A stretch of 64,000 nt of DNA from Streptococcaceae bacterium. Its GTDB lineage: Bacteria; Bacillota; Bacilli; Lactobacillales; Streptococcaceae. Each line of letters opens with the position of its first letter. Within the stretch, counting starts at the first letter, position 1. The position numbers and the translations under genes are program-made. Under the pieces are notes generated by a model. The model was not told the origin of the DNA, did no database searches, and worked only from the letters and a program-made list of their open reading frames with translations. Positions 37,555-47,289 of this stretch are shown piece after piece. The stretch spans positions 1-64,000 of the forward strand of contig JAISYQ010000032.1 in assembly GCA_031269775.1 (NCBI GenBank), given 5' to 3'.

Positions 37555-38659
37555 TTAATAATTAAAAATTGTATATCGAAAAATATTGCAATTGTCTGCT
37601 GATTTTTTTAATCCTCCTATATCATAGGGTCCTACAGGATTTTTTAAACTAATTTTGAATAGATTTCCCCACGGGTTATATAAATGTAAAACTTTATGTG
37701 TTTTATCGTCATCGGCAATATTTACAGCAAAAGCAACGCAGCAGTGATTGTCCGCGTTCTTATCAACTGAACTTTCAAATTCTACAATCACCATTCTTCG
37801 ATGATTAATAATTTCATCGCAAATAGCATTTAACGAGGCTTGCAGATTTCCTTCAGGATTAGGAACAGACACTTTTCTTGAAAGGTCACTGCAAATATTC
37901 TCCATTTCCTGATCGACGGCTGCTTCAGACCTGCTACAGAACACCCCTTGACAATTACGCGAGATCCCACCGAGAGTATTCCATACAATATTCAGGAAAG
38001 TAGGTTTATGCTTACTAAGGATAGGAAGTAGCATGTTAAAAAAATAGATTAGTGCTTTTCCAATTTCATTGTCGTATGGGTTTGGCGTATTAAATGCAGT
38101 TCTTATCAAATCACTCCCATTACATATACTACATAGGAAACCTGACTGATTTAAAAAATTAATAATTTCTTGCCGAAAGTTATACTGTTGCGCTAGATTT
38201 AGACAATTAAAGAAATCATCTTCGGCAATCATTGCCTGGCCCTTTATAAACACATTTCCCATAAGCTTTTCATCAAAATTTGTTAGCTGGGTTGGAACAA
38301 GTCGTCTAGGTGCAGCATTATTGGGAATATTTTTATCATCTGGATCAGGGAAAAAAACTTGTTAACTCAGGCACATCAATATGCCCAGCGACACCTCCTC
38401 CATACTTAGCTTTTTGAAGGATGTCCCACAGCACTATTTTAGAACATGTTATACTACACCATTGCGTCTCACCTTGTTCTACAAACCAAGCATTTTTATT
38501 TTCTACACGATCATTCCACGGATCATAACTTGTTGTTACAAGAGCAGCAAATGTTAAATTATTAAAAAAGATAAATATGCAACTGACACTTAATAGTAAA
38601 ACGCAGATTTTGTTTTTAAGCAAACTTATTAAATTTTTTCTCTTTTTAATTTTTCTCAT
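37555..38659 (-). pseudogene. Secreted papain-like cysteine protease, split at a T7 run
   Basis: The first part has a signal peptide (about residues 1-38) and ETQWCSITCSKIVLWD, where Gln-x-Cys looks like the oxyanion Gln and catalytic Cys of papain-fold peptidases. After SFFP the frame is lost at a homopolymer of seven (38350-38356). PDPDDKNIPNNAAPRRLVP follows, leading to the second part with DNHCCVAFAVN (candidate catalytic His) and LHLYNPWGN (candidate Asn/Asp). Joined, it would have about 360 residues. The target is unknown. It may be broken, phase-variable or a sequencing artefact. Confidence 0.62.
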
Positions 38660-38804
38660 TCCTTTTCCAAAAGGTTAAAAAGGATATAATCTCATCACTA
38701 TAAGTTTAGCTGCATATGCTAAAAATTTTTAACATATATTTGAGAAGAATCGTTCTCAAATCAAAACAGAAAATCCTTAACCCTTTTGTAAACTTTTGTG
38801 AGGG

Positions 38805-38881
38805 TAAAAACCTATTTACGATCTCTAATGAAATTCATCCATCGCTTGAAGACCAAGTAAACACGTTCTAACAGGTTTTAA
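38805..38881 (+). repeat. Palindromic repeat copy B
   Basis: The left arm AAAACCTATTTACGATCTC is mirrored by the right arm TTAAAACCTGTTAGAACG (read in reverse). The centre is ATTCATCCATCGCTTGAAG. It shares ATTCATC and the AACAGGTTTTAA end with the other copies and lies about 170 bp before the flavodoxin gene. Confidence 0.6.
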
Positions 38882-38884
38882 GAT

Positions 38885-38932
38885 TTAATAAATATGAAAA
38901 AGTATAACAACACACTCAAACTTTGGTCAATA
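38885..38932 (-). repeat. 48-bp repeat with minus-strand promoter, copy 2
   Basis: This copy matches 36534-36580. On the minus strand TTGACC (38925-38930), 18 bp and TATACT (38901-38906) form a promoter pointing to the cysteine-protease-like gene, whose start is about 240 bp downstream. The transcript would pass through palindrome B. Confidence 0.6.
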
Positions 38933-39001
38933 CAAAAATCACAACTTAGTGATAAAAATTAAGTTTAATTCAAAGCAATGTAACCTACTGAAATACTATG
39001 C

Positions 39002-39007
39002 TATAAT
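39002..39007 (+). promoter_or_regulatory. Extended -10 promoter for flavodoxin
   Basis: TGCTATAAT gives an extended -10 box 47 bp before the start codon. The -35 region (TGTAAC at 38979) is weak. Confidence 0.5.
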
Positions 39008-39053
39008 TTAAAAGGTTTTTAGACAATTTTAAATGTTTTAAGGGGGCTTGTAA

Positions 39054-39497
39054 ATGGCAACAGCAAAAATCGTTTATGCAAGTATAACTGGCAATACAGA
39101 AGAAATTGCCGAAATTGTTGCAGAAAATTTAAAAAAACTATCAATAGATGTAGAAATAAATGAATGTACAACTGTAAAAGCAGAAGATTTTTTAGATGCT
39201 GATATTACCGTTGTTGCCACTTATACTTATGGAGATGGTGAACTTCCTGATGAGATTGTTGATTTTTACGAAGATTTACAAAAATTAGATCTTGATGGAA
39301 AAATTTATGGCGTTTGTGGCTCAGGAGATACTTTTTATGATCAATTTTGTAAATCTGTTGATGATTTTGATGAAGCTTTTGCCGTTACCAAAGCAATGAA
39401 AGGTGCTGAAAGTGTAAAAGTAGATCTTGCTGCTGAAGAAGGAGACATAGCTAATTTAGAAAATTTTGTAAAATCCTTAGTTGAAAAATTAAAATGA
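39054..39497 (+). CDS. Flavodoxin
   Basis: This is a 147-aa short-chain flavodoxin, an FMN-binding electron carrier in the cytoplasm. The phosphate loop is YASITGNTEEIAEIV (residues 9-23). TYTYGDGELPDE and GVCGSGDTFYDQFCKSVDDF are the two FMN-binding loops. It is complete, with AGGGGGC upstream of the ATG. The partner enzyme is not nearby. Palindrome C begins 6 bp after its stop. Confidence 0.92.
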   Translation: MATAKIVYASITGNTEEIAEIVAENLKKLSIDVEINECTTVKAEDFLDADITVVATYTYGDGELPDEIVDFYEDLQKLDLDGKIYGVCGSGDTFYDQFCKSVDDFDEAFAVTKAMKGAESVKVDLAAEEGDIANLENFVKSLVEKLK

Positions 39498-39502
39498 TTG
39501 TT

Positions 39503-39571
39503 CTAAGAGTTTGTTAATTTATTCTCTATAGCAAGATTCATCAAATAGAAAGATCGTTAACAGATTTTTAA
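39503..39571 (+). repeat. Palindromic repeat copy C
   Basis: The left arm CTAAGAGTTTGTTAATTTAT pairs imperfectly with the right arm GATCGTTAACAGATTTTTAA. ATTCATCAAATAGAAAGATC lies between. It fills nearly all of the space between flavodoxin and gtrA, ending 31 bp before the gtrA start. Confidence 0.7.
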
Positions 39572-39602
39572 TGATAAATATTTTTGCAAAAGGAGCCATA
39601 CA

Positions 39603-40112
39603 ATGCCTGAATGCACACTTACTTCCCACAAAGAAAAAACAGATGAGCTACTCATGTATTTTTTCTTTGGCTTTTTAGCAACCATTGTTTACTTTATTGT
39701 TCGTTTATTCATATTTTCTATTAATGAAAATGCTTCTTTTTCAGAAACTATAGCACAGATAGTATCCATTATCTTTGCTTTTATAACCAATAAATTTTGG
39801 GTCTTTAAAAATCAAAATAAAGAAAAGGGGCTTTGGTTACAATTTTTCTGTTTTGTAGTTGGGCGCTTATTTGTCTTAGCTATTTGTTTAGTTCTAGCTT
39901 TTTTTGCAATAGATAAATATCATAACTTTTTTATCCGTTTATTTTATCTTAACAAGATTGATTATACTAATTTTTTGTTTAGTAATCCATTAACAAAAAA
40001 TGTTATTGGAACTTCTTTACTTTTGGAAAATTTTATTTTTGCTATACTTGGACAAACTGTTGCTATTGCAACAAACTATATTATCAGCAAATTTATCGTC
40101 TTTAAAAATTAG
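39603..40112 (+). CDS. GtrA-family membrane protein
   Basis: This is a 169-aa protein with four predicted membrane helices. The layout and IAQIVSIIFAFITNKFWVFKN plus the final NYIISKFIVFKN are typical of GtrA proteins, which act in transfer of lipid-linked glucose or other sugars across the membrane. Which polysaccharide it serves is unknown. The ribosome site is AAAGGAG. It lies 26 bp before ftsK. Confidence 0.85.
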   Translation: MPECTLTSHKEKTDELLMYFFFGFLATIVYFIVRLFIFSINENASFSETIAQIVSIIFAFITNKFWVFKNQNKEKGLWLQFFCFVVGRLFVLAICLVLAFFAIDKYHNFFIRLFYLNKIDYTNFLFSNPLTKNVIGTSLLLENFIFAILGQTVAIATNYIISKFIVFKN

Positions 40113-40138
40113 ACTATAAAAGAAAGAAGGATCAAATT

Positions 40139-42562
40139 TTGGCGCGTAAGACAAAAACACAAAAGCTAAACGAAAAGAAGATTCGAACAAGAATTTTTGT
40201 TACTTTATTTATCATAGGGATGTTTATAGCAATTTTTCGTTTAGGCTTTCTTGGTGTTTGTTTAGCTAATATTTTGCGTTTTTTTGTCGGGAATACTTTT
40301 CAATTTTTTGCTGCTTTGTTGGTTTTTTCTGCAATTCAATATTTTATGAAAATTCGTCAAATGAAAATGCGTAAAACGAGCAAAAAACCAGTCCATTCTA
40401 AGAACAAAATTAATCTTTTAGGAATTGTTCCTTTTTATTTAGGTTTACTTCTTTTTTTGCATATCGATATGTTTGAAAATGTAGCTAAAAAAAGGCCACA
40501 TATTTTGGGAACAACAGTTGATTTATGGTTGCAAGATTTTTTTCATTTTAGGATAAATAATTATTTAGGTGGAGGAATTTTTGGTAGTTTTTTATATACC
40601 TTTACTCATTTTTTAGTTTCTCAAGTAGGCAGTTATATCGTGGCTATAGTTTCTATGTTTGTAGGAGGTTTTTTATTATTGCCGATTGATTTGGCTTTTT
40701 TGGTAAATATTTGGCAGAGAATTTTAACATTTTTTCAAAATTTATTTGTTCATGATAATTTTGTAGAGGAAGAAACAGTTAAATTTAAAGATCAAAATGA
40801 ACTTTCAATTGTTAAAGATCAGAAATCATTAAAAGCAAAATTTATTAATTTGATACGTTCTTTTACTCCAAGTGAGATTTTAACAGAAGGGAAGAAAGAT
40901 CATTTTATACAAGAAGAAGCAAAACAGACAAAGCTTCCTGTTATTACTAGTTTTAAAAATACATCAATACAAAATGACGGTGTAGTTTCTCAAAGAAAGA
41001 TAGATGAAACTTTTTCATTGGTTGAAGAGGAAGATGATGAGCCATTAGAAATTAAGATTAAAGAAGAAGTTGAAAATTTTGCTTATATTTTACCTTCGAT
41101 TTCTTTGTTTGCTCGTTTGCCAGGAATTGATCAATCAGATGAACATAAACAAGCAGTGGAGAATACAAAAAAATTAGAGACAACTTTTGCAAGTTTTGGC
41201 ATTGATATTCAGATAACAGGAGTAAGTATTGGGCTTTCTGTAACAAAATATGAGATGAAACCACCAATTGGGGTTAAAGTCAGTCGCATTATTAGCTTAA
41301 CAGATGATATTGCACTAGCTTTAGCTGCTAAGGATGTGCGTATGGAAGCGCCTATTCCAGGGAAGTCTTTGATTGGGATTGAAATTCCCAATAAAAAGAT
41401 TAGTACGGTTTCATTTCGTGATGTGGTAGAGAATATTTTTAATCATTCAGATAAGCTTTTGGAAGTGCCATTAGGACGAGATATTGCTGGAGAAATTCAG
41501 ATTATGGATTTAGAGAGGATGCCGCATGTGTTGATTGCTGGCTCAACTGGCTCAGGTAAATCTGTTGCGATAAATGGTATTATTTCTAGTATCTTGATGA
41601 AAGCAAAGCCTAATGAAGTAAAGTTGATGATGATTGATCCTAAGATGGTGGAACTTTCAATTTATAATGGAATACCGCATTTATTAACACCTGTAGTAAC
41701 TAATCCTAGAAGGGCTGCTCAAACTTTAAATAAAGTTGTTGAAGAAATGGAGAGGCGTTATGAGTTATTTTCACAGTTTAATGTGCGCAAAATTTCAAAT
41801 TATAATGACATCATACAAAAAGAGAATGTTAAAAATGGCGAAAATCATCCAATTATGCCGCTTATTGTAGTAATTGTAGATGAGTTGGCTGATTTAATGA
41901 TGGTTGCTAGTAAAGATGTTGAAGAAGCAATTATTCGTTTAGGACAAAAAGCACGCGCAGCAGGTATTCATATGATTTTGGCAACACAAAGACCATCAGT
42001 TGATGTCATTTCTGGCTTGATTAAGGCGAATGTTCCTTCACGAATTGCTTTTGCGGTTTCTAGTGGAATTGATTCGCGGACGATTTTAGATAGTAATGGT
42101 GCAGAGAAGTTGCTAGGACGAGGAGATATGCTTTATAAGCCAATTGATGCAAATCATCCTATTCGTGTTCAAGGAGCCTTCTTAAGTGATGGAGAAGTTG
42201 AACGTTTAGTGGATTTTGTTAAAAACCAGCAAGAAGCTAATTACAATGAGCAATTTGACCCAGGTGAAGTTGCAAAAGATTCAACAAATAGTAATGAATT
42301 AATAAAAAATGATGAGCACGATGAATATTTTGAAGAAGCTAAACGTGTAGTGATTAAAGCACAAACAGCTAGTGCTTCATTTATTCAGCGTCGATTTAAA
42401 ACAGGTTACAATCGCGCGCTACGTATTATTGAAGAGTTAGAAAAGGCTAAAGTAATCGGCCCGGCAGTAGGTACTAAATCGCGAGAAGTTTTAATAAAAC
42501 CAAATTTTGTAGAAATTGAAGATGATTTAAAAGATTATTTACAAGCTCCAAATAATGAATGA
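40139..42562 (+). CDS. ftsK: FtsK/SpoIIIE DNA translocase
   Basis: This moves chromosomal DNA across the closing septum. It has 807 aa. Four to five membrane helices lie in the first 190 residues. A charged linker follows, then the alpha domain (IGVKVSRIISLTDDIALALA) and the motor with Walker A AGSTGSGKSVAIN and Walker B VVIVDELADLMM. The C-terminal gamma winged helix (ASASFIQRRFKTGYNRALRI) reads KOPS-like sequences. The start is a TTG after GAAGGATC. The family's usual length is 750-800. Confidence 0.93.
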   Translation: MARKTKTQKLNEKKIRTRIFVTLFIIGMFIAIFRLGFLGVCLANILRFFVGNTFQFFAALLVFSAIQYFMKIRQMKMRKTSKKPVHSKNKINLLGIVPFYLGLLLFLHIDMFENVAKKRPHILGTTVDLWLQDFFHFRINNYLGGGIFGSFLYTFTHFLVSQVGSYIVAIVSMFVGGFLLLPIDLAFLVNIWQRILTFFQNLFVHDNFVEEETVKFKDQNELSIVKDQKSLKAKFINLIRSFTPSEILTEGKKDHFIQEEAKQTKLPVITSFKNTSIQNDGVVSQRKIDETFSLVEEEDDEPLEIKIKEEVENFAYILPSISLFARLPGIDQSDEHKQAVENTKKLETTFASFGIDIQITGVSIGLSVTKYEMKPPIGVKVSRIISLTDDIALALAAKDVRMEAPIPGKSLIGIEIPNKKISTVSFRDVVENIFNHSDKLLEVPLGRDIAGEIQIMDLERMPHVLIAGSTGSGKSVAINGIISSILMKAKPNEVKLMMIDPKMVELSIYNGIPHLLTPVVTNPRRAAQTLNKVVEEMERRYELFSQFNVRKISNYNDIIQKENVKNGENHPIMPLIVVIVDELADLMMVASKDVEEAIIRLGQKARAAGIHMILATQRPSVDVISGLIKANVPSRIAFAVSSGIDSRTILDSNGAEKLLGRGDMLYKPIDANHPIRVQGAFLSDGEVERLVDFVKNQQEANYNEQFDPGEVAKDSTNSNELIKNDEHDEYFEEAKRVVIKAQTASASFIQRRFKTGYNRALRIIEELEKAKVIGPAVGTKSREVLIKPNFVEIEDDLKDYLQAPNNE

Positions 42563-42568
42563 TTGGGG

Positions 42569-42596
42569 AGGCATGCAAAAATATGGCCTTTTTTTT
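42569..42596 (+). terminator. Candidate terminator after ftsK
   Basis: AGGC and GCCT pair around ATGCAAAAATATG, with extra bulged A-T pairs, followed by T8. The stem is short. Confidence 0.5.
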
Positions 42597-42634
42597 GGGG
42601 TATTATTTTCTCATGTTTTGCATAATTTTTTATT

Positions 42635-42734
42635 AGATCTCCTCGGAAACTGTGGTGCTATTTTGAGGCTTTTTGACGATGTATCAAGGAAAAAGAAAAC
42701 GAAGTTCTCATGCATCTAGTTTTCGAAGAGGTCT
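42635..42734. mobile_element. 100-bp MITE with ATT target duplication
   Basis: The left end AGATCTCCTCGGAAACTGTG and the right end, read in reverse, AGACCTCTTCGAAAACTAG form inverted ends. ATT flanks both sides (42632-42634 and 42735-42737). The ends resemble those of the IS5-family element at 31049 (AGACCTCTTGCGAAA), and both use three-base ANT duplications. It has no coding capacity, so it is best read as a non-autonomous derivative moved by that transposase type. Confidence 0.78.
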
Positions 42735-42836
42735 ATTATATAGTAAACTAACCTTATGTAATGATTTAATATTTATTTTTGAATGAATTATATTTTTTAA
42801 TAAGAGGGGAGATATGTTTTGATTAAGTTAAAAAAA

Positions 42837-43190
42837 TACTGAAACAGAAGTACATGCATATCTACAAATGCCATTATTTCCTAACGAAATGAAGCGGCTT
42901 AAAGATCCGAAAACTTCTTGGGAAGAACTTGATAAAATAATAAAAAAATTTGTCCATATTTAAATATAGCGTCATATAAGAAATTAGTTAAGACAATGGA
43001 GGCCACTTCAGGTGGAATTTTATGGTTTAGCAGAAATATTTTTAAAAATTATAAAAAAGAAAACGAACACCTAGAAGTAAAACAATTTCTTGATGAATTT
43101 GAATTATATTAGCAATCAAAAAGTCACGTTGACCTTGAAAAAGCACGTAGATACGTAAAAAGTGAACATTTTACACTCATATCACGGTAA
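42837..43190 (+). pseudogene. Unrecognised protein, broken
   Basis: TETEVHAYLQMPLFPNEMK and LKDPKTSWEELDKIIKK read in one frame. At an A7 run near 42945 the frame changes and CPYLNIASYKKLVKTMEA, TSGGILWFSRNIFKNYKKEN and VKQFLDEFELY follow, with a TAG and then QSKSHVDLEKARRYVKSEHF. The continuous sense over 110 residues argues for a former gene. The family is not recognised. The rest up to 43410 has no clear feature. Confidence 0.5.
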
Positions 43191-43410
43191 TACTTACAAT
43201 GATTAATATGATTGCGTTTAAGGTTCTTTGTTATTGATAATGATGGTTTGCGTAAAAGAATATATGAAGTTGACATTGTTATACAATATTTAAATGTTTT
43301 TTATGGCAATTATGATAATGGAATATGCCTTGCATGTTCTCAACATTTTTTTGTTCACTACTATTTTATAGCTAGCTGTTGAGTTGTTGTCATTACTTGC
43401 GTTTTGTTTT

Positions 43411-43470
43411 AATTGTAAGATAAAGAACGGGATCATTCATCGCTAGAGACAAGTAAACAGGCTTTTAGAG
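43411..43470 (+). repeat. Palindromic repeat copy D
   Basis: AGAACGGGATCATTCATCGC is followed by TAGAGACAAGTAAACAGGCT. It shares AACGGG and TTCATC with copy E and the AAGTAAACA block with copy B. The arms pair less well than in the others. It ends where the DHFR ribosome site (AGAGGAAAAAGAG) begins. Confidence 0.5.
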
Positions 43471-43479
43471 GAAAAAGAG

Positions 43480-43983
43480 ATGTTAGTAGCCATTTGGGCT
43501 CAAGATGAGAATAATTTGATTGGAAAAAATGGCAGACTTCCTTGGCATTTGCCAGAAGATTTACATAGATTTAAATTTTTGACTAGGTATAATACGTTGG
43601 TTATGGGACGAAAAACCTATGAAGGAATGGGGAAAAAAGCATTATCAAAGCGACAAACGATTGTTTTAACAAAAGATGTTAATTATAATTCTTGTGATCA
43701 AAATGTTCTGGTGATGAATAGTGTAGAAAAAGTGCTTAAATATGCAAAACAAGTCGAAGATGGAAAAATTGTTTATATTGCTGGTGGAGCACATATTTAC
43801 AAAATTTTTGAACCATATTTTGATAGACTGTTGCGTACATTAATTCATTATTCATTTATTGGTGATGCGTATTTTCCAGTATTTGATTATTCTGCTTTTA
43901 AAAAAGTTAAAACACAAGTTGGGATTAAAAACGACAAAAATCCTTATGATTATGAATTTGAAACATTTATACGGCAAGACTGA
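43480..43983 (+). CDS. folA: Dihydrofolate reductase
   Basis: This reduces dihydrofolate to tetrahydrofolate with NADPH. It has 167 aa. The N-terminus LVAIWAQDENNLIGKNGRLPWHLPED carries the substrate-binding Trp, Glu and Leu. LVMGRKTYEGMG and IVYIAGGAHIYKIF are the NADPH-binding loops. No thymidylate synthase gene precedes it, although the two are usually paired in this group of bacteria; the broken gene upstream is not recognisably thyA. It is followed by a MIP18-family gene 9 bp later. Confidence 0.93.
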   Translation: MLVAIWAQDENNLIGKNGRLPWHLPEDLHRFKFLTRYNTLVMGRKTYEGMGKKALSKRQTIVLTKDVNYNSCDQNVLVMNSVEKVLKYAKQVEDGKIVYIAGGAHIYKIFEPYFDRLLRTLIHYSFIGDAYFPVFDYSAFKKVKTQVGIKNDKNPYDYEFETFIRQD

Positions 43984-43992
43984 GGTGTAAAA

Positions 43993-44331
43993 ATGAGTGA
44001 GGGTTCAAATGAAAAAATAGATGTTGCAATTGAAAGTATTAAAAAGAAAATTTTAGCAGCGTTAGAGACAGTAATTGATCCAGAACTTGGGATTGATATT
44101 GTTAATCTTGGATTGATTTATGAAGTGAAATTTGAAGATGGAAAAACCTTTGTTAAAATGACGCTTACAACGATAGGATGTCCTATGGCTGATGTGCTGA
44201 TAGATCAAATTCACAAAACTTTAGAAGAGCTTGATGAAGTATATGAAGTTAAGGTGCAATTGGTCTGGCAGCCAGCATGGACAACAAAGCGTATGAGCCG
44301 TTATGCTAGAGTTGCGCTAGGGATAAGGTAA
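43993..44331 (+). CDS. MIP18/PaaD-family (DUF59) protein
   Basis: This is a 112-aa small protein related to SufT and PaaD. AALETVIDPELGIDIVNLGLIY and MTLTTIGCPMADVLIDQI with the conserved Cys are the family blocks, and VQLVWQPAWTTKRMSRYAR closes it. The family is linked to iron-sulfur cluster assembly, but the precise job is uncertain. A terminator overlaps its stop codon. Confidence 0.88.
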   Translation: MSEGSNEKIDVAIESIKKKILAALETVIDPELGIDIVNLGLIYEVKFEDGKTFVKMTLTTIGCPMADVLIDQIHKTLEELDEVYEVKVQLVWQPAWTTKRMSRYARVALGIR

Positions 44332-44352
44332 GCTGCATGAAGCTTACTTTTT
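44328..44352 (+). terminator. Rho-independent terminator
   Basis: GTAAGCT and AGCTTAC pair perfectly around GCATGA, followed by T5. The stem begins inside the stop codon of the preceding gene. Confidence 0.75.
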
Positions 44353-44390
44353 CGTTGATTTTAAGATTATGAAAAGTAGGAAGAATTTTT

Positions 44391-45461
44391 ATGTACGATC
44401 AAATGCAAGCAATCGAAGAGCGTTATGAAGAGTTGTCTGAATTACTTTCTGATCCTGATGTGATTGCGGATACTAAGCGTTTTCTTGCTTTATCAAAGGA
44501 AGAGGCAGGTATTCGAGAGACAGTAGAGGTGTATCGTCGTTATAAAAAAATAATTCAACAGATTAAAGATATAGAAGAGTTATTAAGTGAGAGTTTGGAT
44601 GCTGAGATGCTAGAGATGGCTAAAGAAGAGCTATTGGAAGGTAAGAGGGAAAGGGAAAAATTAGAGGGAAAAATTAAGATTTTGCTTTTGCCAAAGGATC
44701 CTAATGATAATAAAAATATTTTGATGGAGATTCGCGGAGCAGCTGGTGGGGATGAAGCACAGTTGTTTGCAGGGGATCTTTTTGGCATGTATACCAAATA
44801 TGCAGAGTTTCAAGGTTGGAGAGTGGAGGTTATGGAGGCAAGTATTACTGATATTGGTGGGTATAAAGAAGTTATTTTAATGATTACAGGTGAGAGTATT
44901 TATTCAAAGTTAAAATATGAATCTGGTGCTCATCGCGTGCAACGTGTGCCGACAACCGAATCACAAGGACGTATTCACACATCAACAGCAACGGTTGTGG
45001 TTATGCCTGAAGCAGAAGATGTTAAGGTTAAGCTTGATGAAAATGATTTACGTATGGATATCTATCATGCTTCAGGTGCTGGTGGACAGCATGTGAATAA
45101 AACGGCTTCAGCAGTGCGGATTATTCATTTGCCAACGGGAATTAAAGTTGAAATGCAAGATGAGCGTTCACAGCAAAAAAATAAAGAAAAAGCTATGAAA
45201 ATTTTACGAACACGAGTATATAATCATTTTGCACAAGTTGCACAAAATGAATATGATGCTACGCGAAAATCAGCTGTTGGGACAGGGGATCGTTCTGAGC
45301 GGATTAGAACATATAATTTTCCACAGAATCGCGTAACGGATCATCGGATTGGTTTAACTATTCAAAAGTTGAATCAAGTATTGGCAGGAAAACTTGATGA
45401 AATTATTGATGCTTTAATTGTTTATGATCAAGCACAAAAGTTAGAAGAATTAAATGGATAA
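44391..45461 (+). CDS. prfA: Peptide chain release factor 1
   Basis: This reads UAA and UAG stop codons and triggers peptide release. At 356 aa it has the family length. The GGQ motif lies in [16 protein letters not shown], whose Gln is the residue methylated by PrmC, encoded next. The codon-recognition loop reads VPTTESQGR (a PxT-type motif). The C-terminal [12 protein letters not shown] is typical. The genes overlap by 8 bp. Confidence 0.96.
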   Translation: MYDQMQAIEERYEELSELLSDPDVIADTKRFLALSKEEAGIRETVEVYRRYKKIIQQIKDIEELLSESLDAEMLEMAKEELLEGKREREKLEGKIKILLLPKDPNDNKNILMEIRGAAGGDEAQLFAGDLFGMYTKYAEFQGWRVEVMEASITDIGGYKEVILMITGESIYSKLKYESGAHRVQRVPTTESQGRIHTSTATVVVMPEAEDVKVKLDENDLRMDIYHASGAGGQHVNKTASAVRIIHLPTGIKVEMQDERSQQKNKEKAMKILRTRVYNHFAQVAQNEYDATRKSAVGTGDRSERIRTYNFPQNRVTDHRIGLTIQKLNQVLAGKLDEIIDALIVYDQAQKLEELNG

Positions 45462-46299
45462 ACATAAAACTTATTTTCAGGCAATTCATGAATCTTCACT
45501 TCGTTTGCAAAAAGCTGGATGTGATCCTATAAATTCACAGTTTGTTTTCATGCAAAGAAAAGGCTGGAGTAAGCTTAAGTGGCTTTTAAATATGCATAAT
45601 CTCATTTCTAAAGCAGATTATAAACAAATTTTACATGATGAAGAGCGTTTGTTAAAACATCTTCCGCCACAATATTTGCTTGGAATGACAGAGTTTTTGG
45701 GTCGAAATTTTAAGGTGACAAAAGATACTTTAATTCCTCGGCCTGAGACAGAAGAGTTGGTGCAATTAGCACTGCAAAAAAAAGCGCATCATCTGAATTT
45801 AAAGGTTGTAGATATTGGTGTTGGTAGCGGTGTAATTGCACTAACACTTTCATTAAAATGTCCAAATTGGCAAGTTTTAGGGGTGGATATTTCTGCAAAA
45901 GCTTTAGATGTTGCTAAAGAAAATGCTAATTTGTTGAGTGCAAAAGTTCATCTTGTACAAGGCGATGTGCTGAGGCCTTTTATAGGAGAAAAATTTGATC
46001 TTATTATTTCTAATCCGCCTTATATTGCATATGATGAGTGGTTTTTTCTTGATCAATGTGTTCGTTATTATGAGCCTAAAAAAGCTTTATTTGCTGATGA
46101 AAATGGATTGGCAATTTATAAAAAAATTGCTCAGCAGGCACCAAAATTGTTAAAGAAAAGTGGGATTTTATTGTTAGAAATTGGCTATTTACAAGCAAAG
46201 GTGGTTTCAAAAATGATGGAAGAAGCTTTTGCTTATAAGCGTGAAGTTAAAGTTTTAGATGATATATCTGGCAAGCCAAGGATGGTTTATGTTAAGTAA
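45454..46299 (+). CDS. prmC: Release factor glutamine methyltransferase
   Basis: This methylates the GGQ glutamine of release factors. It has 281 aa. An N-terminal helical domain ends in [14 protein letters not shown], and [10 protein letters not shown] follows. SAM-binding motif I is [13 protein letters not shown], and the catalytic NPPY is in [12 protein letters not shown]. It overlaps prfA, its substrate gene, and precedes sua5 by 12 bp, the standard order in Lactobacillales. Confidence 0.95.
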   Translation: MDKHKTYFQAIHESSLRLQKAGCDPINSQFVFMQRKGWSKLKWLLNMHNLISKADYKQILHDEERLLKHLPPQYLLGMTEFLGRNFKVTKDTLIPRPETEELVQLALQKKAHHLNLKVVDIGVGSGVIALTLSLKCPNWQVLGVDISAKALDVAKENANLLSAKVHLVQGDVLRPFIGEKFDLIISNPPYIAYDEWFFLDQCVRYYEPKKALFADENGLAIYKKIAQQAPKLLKKSGILLLEIGYLQAKVVSKMMEEAFAYKREVKVLDDISGKPRMVYVK

Positions 46300-46311
46300 G
46301 GAAAAGTAAAC

Positions 46312-47289
46312 ATGACACAAATCTTACAACCACAAGATCTTAAAAAAGCTGTAAAAATAATAAAATGTGGCGGGCTAGTTGCTTTTCCAACAGAGACGGT
46401 TTATGGCTTGGGTGCAGATGCACGCAATCAGGAGGCTGTTCAGAAAGTTTTTGCTGTCAAAAAGCGAGCGGGTAACAATCCTTTGAATCTTAATATTGCA
46501 AGGTCAAGTTGGATGAATGAATTTGTTAAAGAGATACCTCTAATTGTGCAAAAAATTACGGAAACTTTTTGGCCGGGTCCTTTAACAATTATTCTGCCTT
46601 TTAAAAAAGGAACTTTGTCAAAGATCATAACAGGCAATTTTGAAACTATTGGTTTTCGCATGCCAAAAAATGAAATTGCCTTATCTTTGATTCGCTCTGT
46701 TGGTGTTATGGTGGGGCCAAGTGCTAATCTTTCGGGGAAATTTAGCCCTACAAAGGTGGAACATGTATTAGCAGATTTGAATGGCAAAATTGATGCAATT
46801 TTGGTTGATGATCAAAGCTTAGATGGGATTGAATCAACAATTTTGGATTTATCAAATCTTACTCAGCCACAAATTTTGCGTCTCGGTGCAATTACTAAAG
46901 AAATGCTAGAAGTGTTTTTTAAAAAGATACAGGTAGTAGATAATAAAAAGCATTATCAATCTAATGCTTTGATTATGATAATTAATCCGCAAAAGCAAAA
47001 CTGGCAGAAAGCTTTTTCTTGGGCGAAGAACAAGAAAAAAAAGATTGGGCTTTTGGCTGATAAAAAAATTATTGAAAAATTTACAGATCAAGTAAATGTA
47101 ACATACATTTTAACGGAAAATAATGATTTAAACTTAGCATCCAAGAAGCTTTTCTCTGGTCTTCGTTTTTTAGATAAAAAAGAGCTTGATTTAGATATTA
47201 TTTTTGTGCAAAGCTTTGAAGGTGAAGGGTTAGCTTTATCATATCGGAATCGTTTATTTAGAATTTGTTTACAATCTAGTAATGAGTAG
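46312..47289 (+). CDS. Threonylcarbamoyl-AMP synthase (Sua5 type)
   Basis: This makes the TC-AMP needed for the t6A base of tRNA. It has 325 aa: a YrdC domain (GGLVAFPTETVYGLGADA, VFAVKKRAGNNPLNLNI, FWPGPLTIIL, GPSANLSGKFSPT) followed by a Sua5 C-terminal domain. It probably belongs to the prfA operon. In many relatives glyA, upp and the ATP synthase operon come next; here only atpE follows. Confidence 0.93.
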   Translation: MTQILQPQDLKKAVKIIKCGGLVAFPTETVYGLGADARNQEAVQKVFAVKKRAGNNPLNLNIARSSWMNEFVKEIPLIVQKITETFWPGPLTIILPFKKGTLSKIITGNFETIGFRMPKNEIALSLIRSVGVMVGPSANLSGKFSPTKVEHVLADLNGKIDAILVDDQSLDGIESTILDLSNLTQPQILRLGAITKEMLEVFFKKIQVVDNKKHYQSNALIMIINPQKQNWQKAFSWAKNKKKKIGLLADKKIIEKFTDQVNVTYILTENNDLNLASKKLFSGLRFLDKKELDLDIIFVQSFEGEGLALSYRNRLFRICLQSSNE

